In this document: piece after piece, positions 37,196 through 48,511 of the stretch | Numbering within the stretch: position 1 is the first letter of the stretch | How the letters are laid out: each line of letters begins with the position of its first letter | Assembly: GCA_019635695.1 (NCBI GenBank) | Contig: JAHBYZ010000004.1 | Coordinates: forward strand, 111,717-175,716 | DNA length: 64,000 nt | Source: Rhizobiaceae bacterium | GTDB lineage: Bacteria; Pseudomonadota; Alphaproteobacteria; Rhizobiales; Rhizobiaceae | Direction: 5' to 3' | The notes under the pieces: model-generated | Seen by the model: the letters and a program-made list of their open reading frames with translations, nothing else | Told to the model about the DNA's origin: nothing | The model's database searches: none | Position numbers and translations under genes: made by a program

Positions 37196-38224
37196 CTACG
37201 GCCCGCCGTGATAGTCGAGCACCGTCTCGGGGTTCTGCTCCTCGTCGAAGGATGCATCGACATCATAGCGAGAAAGGGAGAAACGCCCTTCGCGGAATTC
37301 CCATGTGCCCTCCGCCGCGGCGTCGCCCAGCCCGCGCCATAGCGCGTATGATCGGAGCGTCAGCGTCGGCAGGTCGAAGGTCGAATTGACGAGTTCGGTC
37401 TGCGAGATCGCGCCTTTCACATAGATGACGTCGACCTTCTTCTGGTCCTCGTCGGCGTAGCGGATATCGAGTTCGGGTGCCGGGAAACCGACGACGGACA
37501 ATTCGTCATAGTCGTTGGCGATAACGAAGACGTGGCTCTCATTGTAGGCGCCGCGATTGCAGGGAAATCGGTAGAGCCAGGCGAAGCGTTTGGGATCGCC
37601 GTCGCGGTCGGAGGCGTAGCTGAACGGAAGCTCCCAGCTTTCCGACGCGATCTCGTCGCCGTTGCGCAAGGTCAGGCAGGCCTCGGCGAAGGCACCGCGG
37701 AACACCGCCTCGGCACGCGCCTGCCGGGCCGCGGTTGGCGCAATGGCGGGCGCATCGCCGCAGCTGTCGGGCAGCGCTTCGTCGATCGACCCGCCGCTCG
37801 GCTCCAGCCGGCCCCGCACGATGCGCAGCGCGACGTAATCCTCCGGCTGCAACTGCGGATTGGTGAGTTCCAGACCGTAGCAGCCGCCATAGACCTGCGC
37901 GTCGCCGTCCGAATTGCTGGCCTCGATGGCGACCGGCAGGAGAAAAAGCTTGTTGCCGTCAGTCTCCTGTTCGCTGCGCGGGCCGGTGCGAACCACCACC
38001 TTCTCGGTGTCGGCATAACTCTCGGCAAACGCGGCCAGATTCTCCGCCGGCTTGTCGGAAAAATAGGACCATGCGCGGGCGTACTCTTTGCGAGCAATCG
38101 CGTTGTAGAGCGAGCGCACCAGAACCTCGGGCGAGGAGCGATCGTCCAGATAGGCGGGGTCGGCGGCCAGCGCGGGTACGGCGCCAAGCACCGACAGTGC
38201 TGCTGCGGGAAGGAGGCTGCGCAT
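37196..38224 (-). CDS. DUF1176 exported protein
   Basis: 342 residues with a signal peptide (MRSLLPAAALSVLGAVPALA). The N-terminal 110 residues carry a region rich in Tyr and Asp (LYNAIARKEYARAWSYFSDK). The C-terminal 170 residues match DUF1176: FRGAFAEACLTLRNGDEIAS, PFSYASDRDGDPKRFAWLYRF, and SYALWRGLGDAAAEGTWEF. Four cysteines in this half may form disulfides. Periplasmic, function unknown. GGAG precedes ATG 38224. Confidence 0.8.
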   Translation of the reverse strand: MRSLLPAAALSVLGAVPALAADPAYLDDRSSPEVLVRSLYNAIARKEYARAWSYFSDKPAENLAAFAESYADTEKVVVRTGPRSEQETDGNKLFLLPVAIEASNSDGDAQVYGGCYGLELTNPQLQPEDYVALRIVRGRLEPSGGSIDEALPDSCGDAPAIAPTAARQARAEAVFRGAFAEACLTLRNGDEIASESWELPFSYASDRDGDPKRFAWLYRFPCNRGAYNESHVFVIANDYDELSVVGFPAPELDIRYADEDQKKVDVIYVKGAISQTELVNSTFDLPTLTLRSYALWRGLGDAAAEGTWEFREGRFSLSRYDVDASFDEEQNPETVLDYHGGP

Positions 38225-38280
38225 CTGATTCTCCGCCGGAAACCGGCGGAGAATAGCAGCGAATGCGGCGCTTTGGCGCG

Positions 38281-38445
38281 TCAGCGAACCGCCATCTCGC
38301 GCGCGATGCGCGGAAAATCGGCCGGGCGTATGTTGACGTCGGCGCGGTCGGCGTTGCTCATCGCGTGAAGTACGGCGAGCGCGGCGCGGTAGCGGGCTTC
38401 CTCGCGCGGACGCGGTCGGGAGAAAAGTTCGGTGAAAAATCCCAT
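38281..38445 (-). CDS. Small 54-residue protein, possibly DUF1127-like
   Basis: MGFFTELFSRPRPREEARYR then AALAVLHAMSNADRADVNIRPADFPR in outline: a basic, helical protein. The segment with LHAMSNADRADVNI resembles the DUF1127 pattern (leucine-rich helix ending in a DIGL-like turn) but weakly. DUF1127 proteins are small RNA-binding regulators in rhizobia. ATG 38445; alternatives upstream are not supported. It is divergent from the J-domain gene. Confidence 0.5.
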   Translation of the reverse strand: MGFFTELFSRPRPREEARYRAALAVLHAMSNADRADVNIRPADFPRIAREMAVR

Positions 38446-38787
38446 GGATCGGCTCCGTCGGTCGATCTTCCCGCGGCGCAACATAGAGATTCGCCGGCGA
38501 TTGTGCAGTGCAGCATACGCATGGCTGCCATGCGGCGGCCCGACCGGCATTTTCATAATTTCGTGAAACTTCGCAGTTTGCGCGGCGTTGCTTCGGCGCG
38601 GACCTGAGGCAATCCCGCCGTCCCTTCTCGGGCGGACGGCGGGACGTTGCCCGCCTTTTTGCCTGGCCAGCCGATCTTTTGTGTCGAATCAGCACCTTCG
38701 CTAAAACTCCGATGACGGGAGCAGGCAAACGTTAAGCTGTAGGCGGCAGATTCGCGCCGGGCGCTGGGGGTCGGAACGGAGTTGACC
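38446..38787. other. 342-bp intergenic region with a perfect 11-bp hairpin
   Basis: Separates the divergent 54-residue gene and the J-domain gene, so it must hold both promoters, none of which I can place surely. At 38613-38644, TCCCGCCGTCC pairs with GGACGGCGGGA around a 10-nt loop, followed on the plus strand by GCCCGCCTTTTTGCC. It could be a terminator or part of a small RNA. Nothing protein-coding is convincing. Confidence 0.45.
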
Positions 38788-39222
38788 ATGGCCGCGATGA
38801 GCCGTGACTTCGGATCGATGCTGGACGAGCTGATCGCCGCGGAGGAGACCGCGCGATCGGCCGCCGCGCGCGTCGGCGGCGTCGATTTCCTTGCCGCCAT
38901 GGACGAATTGCAGGCGCGAGGCGTCACGATCGGCGATCGCACCGCGACCGATCTCTATGGCGAGGTGGCCGCCGACCGCGCGCCGGAACCTGCCGCGGGG
39001 CGCGTCCCGCGTGTGCCGCTGCCGAGCCTCGACCCCGCCGACATCGGCCGGGAACTCGGCATCGCGACGCTGCGCGAGGTGGCGGCGCTGGATGCGGCAC
39101 GGCGCAAGTTCGCCTTCGCGAACCATCCCGACCGGGTCAGCCCGGAATTGCGCGACCGTGCCGAGCAGCGCATGCGCGTCGCCAACATGCTCGTGGACGA
39201 GGCGAAGCGGAACGTGCGCTAA
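38788..39222 (+). CDS. J-domain protein, C-terminal type
   Basis: 144 residues. The C-terminal 55 residues form a J-like domain: LGIATLREVAALDAARRKFA then the invariant HPD motif in FANHPDRVSPELRDRA and VANMLVDEAKRNVR. J domains stimulate DnaK-type Hsp70s. The N-terminal 90 residues (AAEETARSAAARVGG, MDELQARGVTIGDRTATDL) are not recognised and may bind a client. ATG 38788 follows CGGAG by 6 bp. The last four bases overlap the convergent MATE gene. Confidence 0.75.
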   Translation: MAAMSRDFGSMLDELIAAEETARSAAARVGGVDFLAAMDELQARGVTIGDRTATDLYGEVAADRAPEPAAGRVPRVPLPSLDPADIGRELGIATLREVAALDAARRKFAFANHPDRVSPELRDRAEQRMRVANMLVDEAKRNVR

Positions 39223-40637
39223 TGCGGGCCTGACGCAGACGCGACTGTCGTGACCAGCCGGCCGCGCCGGGTCCAGCGCGTCGTCAACAGCACCGCCACC
39301 ACGAGCAGGCCGGCGCACAGGCCGATCCAGATGCCCTTGCCGCCGAGGCGGAAATGGAAGGCCAGAAGCGCCGAGAGCGGCATGCCGACACCCCAGTAGC
39401 CGATGGCCGCGAACAGCATCGGCATGGCCGTGTCGTGCAGACCGCGCAGCATGCCGCTGGCTACAGCCTGCGCACCGTCGACCACCTGGAACAGGCCGGC
39501 GAAGGCGAGGAAGGTGACGGCGGTCTGCACCACCAGGCGGTTTGCCGGATCGTCGAGGTCGACGAAGCCGGCGATGAGCGCACGCGGGAACGTGACCATG
39601 ACCAGCGCCATCAGCCCCATGAAACCGACGCCCATGACAAACGCGGTCCAGCCGGCGCGCGCCACGCCTTCCGCGTCGCCCGCGCCATATGCCCGGCCGA
39701 CGCGCACGGTCGCGGCCTGGCCGAGCCCCATCGGCACCATGAAGCTGACCGAGGCGATCTGCAGCGCGATGGCGTGCGCGGCAAGCGATACGGCATCGAT
39801 CAGCCCCATCAGGAAGGCCGCGGCGTTGAACAGCGACACCTCGAAGACGAGGATTGCGCCGATCGGAAGACCGAGGCGTGCGAGCGAGAACAGCCTTGGC
39901 CAGTTGGCCCGCCCGAAGCGGCCGAAGATGCGGTAGCGCCTGAAGCGGCGCTCGGTGACCAGCACCAGTGCCAGCCCTGCGAACATCATGGTCGATGCGA
40001 GCGTGGTCGCGATGCCGGCTCCGACGATGCCCATCGCCGGGAACCCGAGCTTGCCGAACATCAGAACCCAGTCGGCGAAGGCGTTGAACACGACCGTGAT
40101 GCCGACGATCGCGAGCGCCCAGCCCGGGCGCTCCAGCGCTGACACGAAGGATCGCAGCACGATGTACCAGTAGAACGGCAGGGCCGACCACTGCATCGCG
40201 TGGACGTAGCTGGTCGCCAGCTTCGCCAGTTCCGGCTTTTGCCCAAGGGCCAGCAGCGCATGCTCGACGCCGTACCACAGGAACAGCCACAGCGGGATGA
40301 CCGCTATCAGCGCCAGCCACAGGCCCTGCCGCACGGTGCGGCGCACGTCGCGCACTGAGTGGCGGTTGCGGCCAAGCGCGGTGGCCACCATCGGCGAGGT
40401 CGCTATGATGAGGCCCATGCCGAAGATCATCGGCGTGAAGTAGATGGACGTGCCGAGCGTGCCTGCAGCCAGCACCTCGGGCCCCAGCCGGCCCATCAAC
40501 GCCACGTCGGTCGTGGTCATCGCGGTCTGGCCGAGATTGGTCAGGATCATCGGCCAGGCGAGCGCGGACGTCGCGCGGGCTTCTGCGAACCAGCCTGTGG
40601 CGGCGGCGCCGGTCGCGCCAGATGATGCGATCGCCAT
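39219..40637 (-). CDS. MATE-family multidrug/toxin efflux pump
   Basis: 472 residues with 12 predicted helices in two related halves (LAWPMILTNLGQTAMTTTDV at the first, then RLGLPIGAILVFEVSLFNAA at the second). Sodium- or proton-coupled exporter of the NorM branch. FALGQKPELAKLATSYV-like loop (LALGQKPELA) and GLGQAATVRVGRAYGAGD near residue 270 are typical. Start ATG 40637 follows GGGAG; the upstream extension to 40796 is not conserved-looking. Confidence 0.9.
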   Translation of the reverse strand: MAIASSGATGAAATGWFAEARATSALAWPMILTNLGQTAMTTTDVALMGRLGPEVLAAGTLGTSIYFTPMIFGMGLIIATSPMVATALGRNRHSVRDVRRTVRQGLWLALIAVIPLWLFLWYGVEHALLALGQKPELAKLATSYVHAMQWSALPFYWYIVLRSFVSALERPGWALAIVGITVVFNAFADWVLMFGKLGFPAMGIVGAGIATTLASTMMFAGLALVLVTERRFRRYRIFGRFGRANWPRLFSLARLGLPIGAILVFEVSLFNAAAFLMGLIDAVSLAAHAIALQIASVSFMVPMGLGQAATVRVGRAYGAGDAEGVARAGWTAFVMGVGFMGLMALVMVTFPRALIAGFVDLDDPANRLVVQTAVTFLAFAGLFQVVDGAQAVASGMLRGLHDTAMPMLFAAIGYWGVGMPLSALLAFHFRLGGKGIWIGLCAGLLVVAVLLTTRWTRRGRLVTTVASASGPH

Positions 40638-40768
40638 GATGGCGCTCCCGTGAGGCGCCGCTTCTAGCGATCGTATGAACGGATGCAAGGGGCGGGGATT
40701 GGGCCAGCGCACCGCGACCCGAATATCAGCGCAGTCTAATGATTTGGGGTGCGTGGCCAGGCCTTTGA

Positions 40769-42768
<2,000 letters not shown>

Positions 42769-42773
42769 GCGGG

Positions 42774-43016
42774 TCAGCTATATCGCTTCAGCAACTCATC
42801 GAATACTTCTTCGGCCGGGATGCCTGGACCGCTGTCGATGCCTTCTTGAACGGCATTGCGCAGCCACGCCAGCTTTGCCGCGCGTTCCTTCTCCTTCTCT
42901 TCCAGCAGGCGCAGGCCGTCGCGCAGCACCTCGCTGGCGCTCGAATAGCGACCGCTGTCGACCAGTCCGCGGACGAGCTCTTCGAAGTGGCTGCCAAGTG
43001 TATAGCTTGAAGGCAT
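42774..43016 (-). CDS. ParD-family antitoxin
   Basis: 80 residues. Ribbon-helix-helix N-terminus (SYTLGSHFEELVRGLVDSGR) with YSSASEVLRDGLRLLEEKE, diagnostic of ParD/CC2985 antitoxins, then a toxin-binding tail. It binds and neutralises the downstream toxin and represses the operon. ATG 43016 has AGGAGG 6 bp upstream; an ATT-like codon at 43034 is the longer alternative. An imperfect AT-rich stretch before it (TATCATTTAATGATAG, 43030-43045) includes the palindrome ATCATTTAATGAT and may be the operator. Confidence 0.9.
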   Translation of the reverse strand: MPSSYTLGSHFEELVRGLVDSGRYSSASEVLRDGLRLLEEKEKERAAKLAWLRNAVQEGIDSGPGIPAEEVFDELLKRYS

Positions 43017-43030
43017 GGCGTCCTCCTGTA

Positions 43031-43043
43031 TCATTTAATGATA
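43031..43043 (-). promoter_or_regulatory. Palindrome before the ParD gene, possible autoregulatory operator
   Basis: ATCATTTAATGAT is a near-perfect inverted repeat (ATCATT / AATGAT around a central T) about 15 bp upstream of the antitoxin ATG, in an otherwise GC-rich region. ParD-type ribbon-helix-helix proteins bind such sites to repress their own operon; binding here is inferred. Confidence 0.5.
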
Positions 43044-43069
43044 GTGCGGAGAACCGGCGTCGGCAAGGC

Positions 43070-43681
43070 TCAGAACTTGGCTTCCCCGGCGAGCGCTTCG
43101 GCCAGCATGCGTTCGTAGCGGCCGCGGGGAACGTCGATGGCGCCGAAGCGCTTCAGGTGCTCGGTGGTGAACTGCGTGTCGAGCAGCTCGAACCCGCAGT
43201 CTCTCAAGTGAACCACAAGGTGCGCAAGGCAGACCTTCGACGCGTCGGTTTCGCGTGCGAACATGCTCTCGCCGAAGAATGCGCGCCCGAGCGTGACGCC
43301 GTAGAGGCCGCCAACCAGGTTGCCGTCGCGCCAGGCTTCCACCGTGTGGCAGTACCCGCGGCGGAACAGTTCGCCGTAAGCCTCCCGGATCGGGCCATTG
43401 ATCCATGTCTTGCGGCGGCCGCGCGCCGGCTCGGCGCAGCCGTCGATGACGCCGTGGAAGTCGCTGTCACGCCTGATCTCGAAGCGATCCTGCCTGATGA
43501 CCTTGGCAAGGCTCTTGGGCATGTGGAACCGGTCGAGCGGGATGATGCCGCGCGTCTCCGGCCGGACCCAGAAGACCTCCGGATCGTCGGCGGCCTCGGC
43601 CATCGGGAACACGCCCGACGCATAGGCGCGGATCAAAAGGTCCGGCGGAATGCGGTAGCCGGGGGCGAAGGGGCGCGTCAT
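43070..43681 (-). CDS. aat: Leucyl/phenylalanyl-tRNA-protein transferase
   Basis: Adds Leu or Phe to N-terminal Arg/Lys of proteins, marking them for ClpS/ClpAP (N-degron pathway). 203 residues. [22 protein letters not shown] near residue 26 (seen as FPMAEA and [16 protein letters not shown]), [16 protein letters not shown] near 93, and [20 protein letters not shown] near 145 are diagnostic. Last gene of the M48-dsbA-aroQ-accB-accC string. Confidence 0.95.
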   Translation of the reverse strand: MTRPFAPGYRIPPDLLIRAYASGVFPMAEAADDPEVFWVRPETRGIIPLDRFHMPKSLAKVIRQDRFEIRRDSDFHGVIDGCAEPARGRRKTWINGPIREAYGELFRRGYCHTVEAWRDGNLVGGLYGVTLGRAFFGESMFARETDASKVCLAHLVVHLRDCGFELLDTQFTTEHLKRFGAIDVPRGRYERMLAEALAGEAKF

Positions 43682-43708
43682 CGCCGCGCCTCCGAAAACG
43701 GGCCGGCC

Positions 43709-45049
43709 TCAGCCCGCCGCGAGGTGCTTTTCAAGCCAGTGGATGTCGTAGTCGCCATTGGCGATGTCCGGGTTGGTCACCAGCTCCTGGAACAAGGGTA
43801 GCGTGGTCTTGATCCCGTCTACAACGAATTCGTCGAGCGCTCGTTTCAACCGCATCATGCATTCGACGCGATTTCTGCCGTGCACGATGAGCTTGCCGAT
43901 CAGCGAGTCGTAGTAGGGTGGGATGCGGTAGCCGGAATAGACCGCCGAATCGACGCGGATGCCGAGGCCGCCGGGCGTGTGGAACGTGGTCACGGTGCCG
44001 GGCGAGGGCGTGAAGGTCTTGGGATCCTCCGCGTTGATGCGGCATTCGATGGCGTGGCCGTTGAAGCGCACCTCGTCCTGCGTCAGCGACAGCCCGCCGC
44101 CGGACGCGACGCGGATCTGCTCGTGCACGAGGTCGAGGCCGGTGATCGCCTCGGTCACCGGATGTTCCACCTGCAGGCGGGTGTTCATCTCGATGAAATA
44201 GAACTCGCCGTTCTCGTAAAGGAACTCGATGGTCCCGGCGCCGGAATAGCCAAGATCGGCGATCGCGTTGGCGCAGACCATGCCGATGCGGTCGCGGTCG
44301 GCGGAATTGAGGGCAGGGGAGTTGGCCTCCTCCCACACCTTCTGGTGGCGGCGCTGCAGCGAACAGTCGCGCTCGCCGAGATGGATCGCCTTGCCGGCGC
44401 CGTCGCCCATGATCTGCACTTCGATGTGGCGGGGCTTCTCGAGGTATTTTTCGATGTAGACGGCGTCGTCGCCGAACGCAGCGCCGGCCTCGGCCTTCGC
44501 GGTGGCGAGCGCGATTTCGAGATCGGCCTCGCTGCGCGCCACCTTCATGCCGCGTCCGCCGCCGCCGGCCGACGCCTTGATGATGACCGGATAGCCGATC
44601 GACGCTGCGATGCGCTTGGCTTCCTTCTCGTCCGAAATGGCCCCGTCGGAGCCGGGCACGACCGGAATGCCCAGGCGCTTTGCGGTGCGCTTGGCCTCGA
44701 TCTTGTCGCCCATGATGCGGATATGCTCCGCCTTCGGACCGATGAAGGTGATGTTGTGGGCTTCGAGTATTTCGGCGAACTTCGCGTTCTCCGACAGGAA
44801 GCCATAGCCGGGATGGATGGCGTCGGCGCCGGTGATCTCGCAGGCCGCGACGATCTGATGGATGTTCAGATAGCTTTCGCGCGACGGCGGCGGGCCGATG
44901 CAGACGCTCTCGTCGGCCAGTCTTACATGCATGGCGTCGGCGTCGGCGGTGGAGTGCACCGCGACGGTCGCGATGCCCAGTTCCTTGGCGGCGCGCAGCA
45001 CGCGCAGCGCGATCTCGCCGCGGTTTGCAATGAGGATCTTCTGAAACAC
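43709..45049 (-). CDS. accC: Biotin carboxylase subunit of acetyl-CoA carboxylase
   Basis: ATP-dependent carboxylation of biotin on AccB, first half of malonyl-CoA formation. 446 residues. [20 protein letters not shown] at the start, the glycine-rich ATP loop [15 protein letters not shown] near residue 159, [19 protein letters not shown] near 208, and [20 protein letters not shown] near 286 are all present. It follows accB by 16 bp, the standard accBC pair. Confidence 0.98.
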   Translation of the reverse strand: MFQKILIANRGEIALRVLRAAKELGIATVAVHSTADADAMHVRLADESVCIGPPPSRESYLNIHQIVAACEITGADAIHPGYGFLSENAKFAEILEAHNITFIGPKAEHIRIMGDKIEAKRTAKRLGIPVVPGSDGAISDEKEAKRIAASIGYPVIIKASAGGGGRGMKVARSEADLEIALATAKAEAGAAFGDDAVYIEKYLEKPRHIEVQIMGDGAGKAIHLGERDCSLQRRHQKVWEEANSPALNSADRDRIGMVCANAIADLGYSGAGTIEFLYENGEFYFIEMNTRLQVEHPVTEAITGLDLVHEQIRVASGGGLSLTQDEVRFNGHAIECRINAEDPKTFTPSPGTVTTFHTPGGLGIRVDSAVYSGYRIPPYYDSLIGKLIVHGRNRVECMMRLKRALDEFVVDGIKTTLPLFQELVTNPDIANGDYDIHWLEKHLAAG

Positions 45050-45065
45050 GGCGGCGGCCTCCGCC

Positions 45066-45539
45066 TTACTCGATCACGACGAGCGGCTCGCCGAATTCGA
45101 CTGGCCTTCCATCCTCGAACAGGATCGCCGTCACGGTGCCGGAGCGCGGCGACGGGATCTGGTTCATGGTCTTCATCGCCTCGATGATGAGCAGGGTCTG
45201 GCCTTCCTTCACGGCCTGGCCGACCTCGATGAAGGCCTTGGCGCCGGGCGCGGGCGCGCCATAGGCGGTGCCGACCATGGGAGAGGTGACCGCGTTCTTG
45301 GAATCGCGCGGCGAAGCAGCTGGCGCGCTGGTTGCCGGAGCGGCGACGGCGGCAGCCGCGACAGGTGCCGCCGTCGCGGCGGGCGCAGCATAGGCATGCA
45401 CGGCGGCGGGAGCCTGGCGCGACACGCGCACCTTGAGATCGTTGAGCTCGACCTCGATCTCGGTGAGATTGGTTTCGTTGAGGATGCCGGCGAGTTCGCG
45501 GATCAGTTCGCGGTCAATTTCCGATTTCCTGGTCGACAT
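45066..45539 (-). CDS. accB: Biotin carboxyl carrier protein
   Basis: Carries biotin for acetyl-CoA carboxylase. 157 residues: N-terminal helical region ([20 protein letters not shown]), an Ala/Pro-rich hinge at about residues 44-78, then the biotinyl domain with the biotin lysine K123 in [12 protein letters not shown] (the usual AMKM reads AMKT, as in many rhizobia). ATG 45539; the longer frame upstream is non-homologous. Position between aroQ and accC is typical of the order. Confidence 0.97.
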   Translation of the reverse strand: MSTRKSEIDRELIRELAGILNETNLTEIEVELNDLKVRVSRQAPAAVHAYAAPAATAAPVAAAAVAAPATSAPAASPRDSKNAVTSPMVGTAYGAPAPGAKAFIEVGQAVKEGQTLLIIEAMKTMNQIPSPRSGTVTAILFEDGRPVEFGEPLVVIE

Positions 45540-45570
45540 CGGTCGTTTCGTCCCTTCCTTCGCCCGGTTC

Positions 45571-46008
45571 TCAGACACGGGCGGCAAGCGCGTGCAGCGC
45601 CATGATGTAGCCCTGCGGACCGAAGCCGCAGATCACGCCCGTCACTACCGGCGCGGTCCACGTCTTGTGGCGAAACTCTTCGCGGGCGTGGATGTTCGAC
45701 AGATGAACCTCCGCGACCGGCAAGGGTTGCACCGCGCGTATGGCGTCGTGCAGGGCGATTGACGTATGGCCATAGGCGCCGGGATTGATGATGATGCCCT
45801 TGGCCGAGGCGCCGGCCTCCTGGATCCAGTCGACCAGCATGCCCTCGTGATTGGACTGGCGGAAATCGACCGACAGGCCGAGCGCCTCGCCGGTCTTGCG
45901 GCAGTCGTCGCCGATCTGGTCCAGAGTCTTGCCGCCATAGATGCCCGGCTCGCGCTTGCCGAGCATGTTCAGGTTGGGGCCGTTGAGGACGAAGATCGTG
46001 TTTGCCAT
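45571..46008 (-). CDS. aroQ: Type II 3-dehydroquinate dehydratase
   Basis: Third step of the shikimate pathway. 145 residues. [21 protein letters not shown] holds the catalytic tyrosine region, [15 protein letters not shown] near residue 77 and [17 protein letters not shown] near 98 (catalytic histidine) are diagnostic. ATG 46008; codons upstream to 46047 come from the tandem repeat and are not part of the family. 31 bp before accB. Confidence 0.96.
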   Translation of the reverse strand: MANTIFVLNGPNLNMLGKREPGIYGGKTLDQIGDDCRKTGEALGLSVDFRQSNHEGMLVDWIQEAGASAKGIIINPGAYGHTSIALHDAIRAVQPLPVAEVHLSNIHAREEFRHKTWTAPVVTGVICGFGPQGYIMALHALAARV

Positions 46009-46009
46009 G

Positions 46010-46059
46010 CCAAATCCAGAACGGGGCCAAATCCAGAGCGGGGCCAAATCCAGAAGGGC
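46010..46059. repeat. 17-bp tandem repeat, about three copies
   Basis: CCAAATCCAGAACGGGG (46010-46026), CCAAATCCAGAGCGGGG (46027-46043) and a partial CCAAATCCAGAAGGG (46044-46058), directly before the aroQ start. It fills the place of the ribosome-binding region, so it may affect aroQ expression; copy number may vary between strains. Confidence 0.85.
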
Positions 46060-46165
46060 CCGGCGCCGGCCGCACCTCTATAGTTGGCATAGGCCCGCCG
46101 GAAAAGAGCGCAAGGGCGAGTTTGCGCCGTCCACCGAAATGCGGAGGAATCGGACCTCCCGGCGG

Positions 46166-46966
46166 TTACGTGCCGCTGGCCTCGCGCGCGTCGGCGATCT
46201 TCTGCTGCAGAATCTGGTGACCTATCGCGCCGAACACCACCTCCTCGCCGATGACGTAGGACGGCGTGCCGGTGATGGCGAGGTCGTTGGCGAGCTCGTA
46301 GGTGTTGCCGATCGCGTCCTTGATGGCAGGATCCTTCATGGCCTCGCGCAGCGCGGCCTCCTCGATGCCGAGAGACAGAGCAACCTTGATGGCTGCGGCT
46401 TCGGTGGCGCGGCCCGACGAGCCGAGCAGCTTGCGGTGGAATTCGGCGTAGCTTTCCGGCTTCAGCATGTGGAAAGCCATGGAAACCACTGAGGCGCGCT
46501 GCGAATCCGGCCCGAGAATCGGGAACTCCTTCATCACGAAGCGCACGTCGGAATTGTCGGCGACGAGCTTTTCCATGTCGAGGATGGCGCGCTTGCAGTA
46601 GCCGCAATTGTAGTCGAAGAACTCGACAATCGTGATCTTGCCGTCGGGATTGCCAACCACGCCGTCCCATGCGGCGTCGAAGATGTTGCCCGACGATGCA
46701 CGGATCGTCTCCAGCTGGGCGACCTTCTTGGCCTCCTCCTCGCGCGCAGCGAGCACCTGCTGCGCCTCGACAAGTACTTCCGGATTCTCGATCAGGTAAT
46801 CGCGCACGATGGCCTGGATGGCCGCGCGATCAAGGCCGGCGGCCGCGCCGGCCATCTGCGGCGACGCCACAGCGGGATTGCCGACGCCGCCGGCAAGGTA
46901 ACCGAAGGCCAGCATGGCGAAGGAGGCTGCCACGCCGAATGATCCGAGCACGATCGCGTTTCTCAT
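46166..46966 (-). CDS. DsbA-family thiol:disulfide oxidoreductase
   Basis: 266 residues. Membrane anchor or signal near residues 5-25, a helical N-terminal linker (VLVEAQQVLAAREEEAKK), then a thioredoxin-fold DsbA domain with active site CGYC at 121-124 (FFDYNCGYCKRAI) and cis-proline GTPSYVIG near 238. Periplasmic disulfide formation or isomerisation, similar to Com1/ScsC-type rhizobial proteins. It follows the M48 protease gene by 27 bp, consistent with a shared envelope-folding role. Confidence 0.92.
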   Translation of the reverse strand: MRNAIVLGSFGVAASFAMLAFGYLAGGVGNPAVASPQMAGAAAGLDRAAIQAIVRDYLIENPEVLVEAQQVLAAREEEAKKVAQLETIRASSGNIFDAAWDGVVGNPDGKITIVEFFDYNCGYCKRAILDMEKLVADNSDVRFVMKEFPILGPDSQRASVVSMAFHMLKPESYAEFHRKLLGSSGRATEAAAIKVALSLGIEEAALREAMKDPAIKDAIGNTYELANDLAITGTPSYVIGEEVVFGAIGHQILQQKIADAREASGT

Positions 46967-46993
46967 GGTGCCTGCGTCCTCTGCGAATGCGTC

Positions 46994-48397
46994 CTAGCGG
47001 TTCTTCGACCGCATGTTGATGATGTCCTGGGCCCGCACCCAAGGCGGCGAGCCCTTCCGGAGCTTGGTCTGGGCGCGCGCCGCAAATATCTTCGCTTCGC
47101 GCAGCTGCCCCGAATAGTAGTGTCCCTCGGCGGTCGTCAGCTCCGCCATGCCCACGTCGCCGGTCATCCCGTAGGCCTGCGCAAGATAACGGTAGCCGGT
47201 GACGAACTCCTTGTCGCGGTGCAACCCGGCCGAAAGTTCGGTCACCGCCTTCTTCACATCGTCCGGCTTGCCGCTGGCGAGCAGCGCCTGGCCGTAGCCG
47301 ACGCGCAGCAGCCCGGTCCTGGCCGGATCGAGCGACACCGCGCGGGCGTAGGCAGCGGCGGCATCCGCGCCGCGCCGCGACTTGATGAGAATATCGCCCC
47401 GCAGTTCGTGCAGGTAGGGGTTCTTCGGCTGCGACTTCAGCAGCGCGTCGACCTTGTCGAGCGCCGCTTTCGGCTGGCCGTAAAGGTAGGTGACGATGGC
47501 GTCGCCATAGCGCGCGGCCGGCCCCCGCGCCGCCTCGCCGCGAAACATGCGCTGCACGGCGCCCTGGCCCTGCGTGTAGGCCGCAAGCTTGACCCGCATC
47601 ATGTCGTGACGGAGCTGAAGCTCAGCCGGATCCTTGCGGTCCCAGTAGGGGCTCTGTTTCGCGATGGTCTCGAGAGCGCCGATACGCTCGCGCGGCATCG
47701 GGTGGCTGATCGTGTAGGGGTCGACCTGCACGCCGGCCAGCGACATGGCGCTGGCGAAGCGCTCGAAGGTCTTGAGCATGCCGCGCGGCGACTGTCCGGT
47801 CTTGAGCAGATAGTCGATGGCCGAACGGTCGGCGGTCGTCTCTTCGCTCCGCTGGTAGCCGAGCAGGCCGCGGATGGCGACTTCCGGCGCGCCCATGGCT
47901 ATGCCGCCGCCGGCGGCGCCCAGTGCGTTGTTGCCGGTGGCCCCACCGGCCGCGGCGACCCCGATACCGAGCAGCATTCCCGCAACGGCGATCGCGTTGG
48001 CGCGGCGCAGCTGCTCGTGCAGGCGCTCCTGATGGCCCCCGGCGAGGTGTCCCGTCTCGTGCGCCAGCACGCCGATGACTTCGTTGGGCGTTTCCGCCTG
48101 CATCAGCGCGCCGGTGTGGAAGAAGATGCGGCGGCCGGTGACGAAGGCGTTGAAGCTTTTGTCCGCGACCAGCACGACCTCGACATTCGCGCTTTCCAGC
48201 CCCGCCGCCTTGAGGATCGGCCGCGCATAGTCGCGCATCAGCGCCTCGATTTCGGCGTCGCGCACGATGGGAACGGCGGTCTGCGCGTAGGCGGGCATGG
48301 GCGCGAAGGCGAGCGGCAGCGCGACCAGCGCGGCAAGGCAGCGCGACGCGAGGCGCGCGGCGGCCCGGCTGCGATTCTGCTGCACTGCGATTGCCAT
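46994..48397 (-). CDS. M48 zinc metalloprotease with TPR region, BepA-like
   Basis: 467 residues. Signal peptide ending near AYAQ (residue 39), an M48 catalytic domain with HETGH at 113-117 (VLAHETGHLAGGHQERLHE) and a glutamate further on (RSEETTADRSAIDYL), and C-terminal tetratricopeptide-like helices (residues about 300-440, YLHELRGDILIKSRRGADAA). BepA in E. coli degrades misassembled LptD and BamA, so outer-membrane quality control is likely. First gene of the operon. ATG 48397. Confidence 0.92.
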   Translation of the reverse strand: MAIAVQQNRSRAAARLASRCLAALVALPLAFAPMPAYAQTAVPIVRDAEIEALMRDYARPILKAAGLESANVEVVLVADKSFNAFVTGRRIFFHTGALMQAETPNEVIGVLAHETGHLAGGHQERLHEQLRRANAIAVAGMLLGIGVAAAGGATGNNALGAAGGGIAMGAPEVAIRGLLGYQRSEETTADRSAIDYLLKTGQSPRGMLKTFERFASAMSLAGVQVDPYTISHPMPRERIGALETIAKQSPYWDRKDPAELQLRHDMMRVKLAAYTQGQGAVQRMFRGEAARGPAARYGDAIVTYLYGQPKAALDKVDALLKSQPKNPYLHELRGDILIKSRRGADAAAAYARAVSLDPARTGLLRVGYGQALLASGKPDDVKKAVTELSAGLHRDKEFVTGYRYLAQAYGMTGDVGMAELTTAEGHYYSGQLREAKIFAARAQTKLRKGSPPWVRAQDIINMRSKNR

Positions 48398-48511
48398 GAC
48401 GTTTCCGTAGACGAGGCCCGATTGCGTGCAAAGCGCGCCGCCGGCGCCTCCGCAACTTGTGATCTGAAACCAATCGGGCAATTGTGCGGCCCGCCTTTTC
48501 CGGAGCCTTGC

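Noticed and set aside
45396..46492. Plus-strand frames through accB, aroQ and the repeat
   Set aside because: Shadows of confident minus-strand genes.
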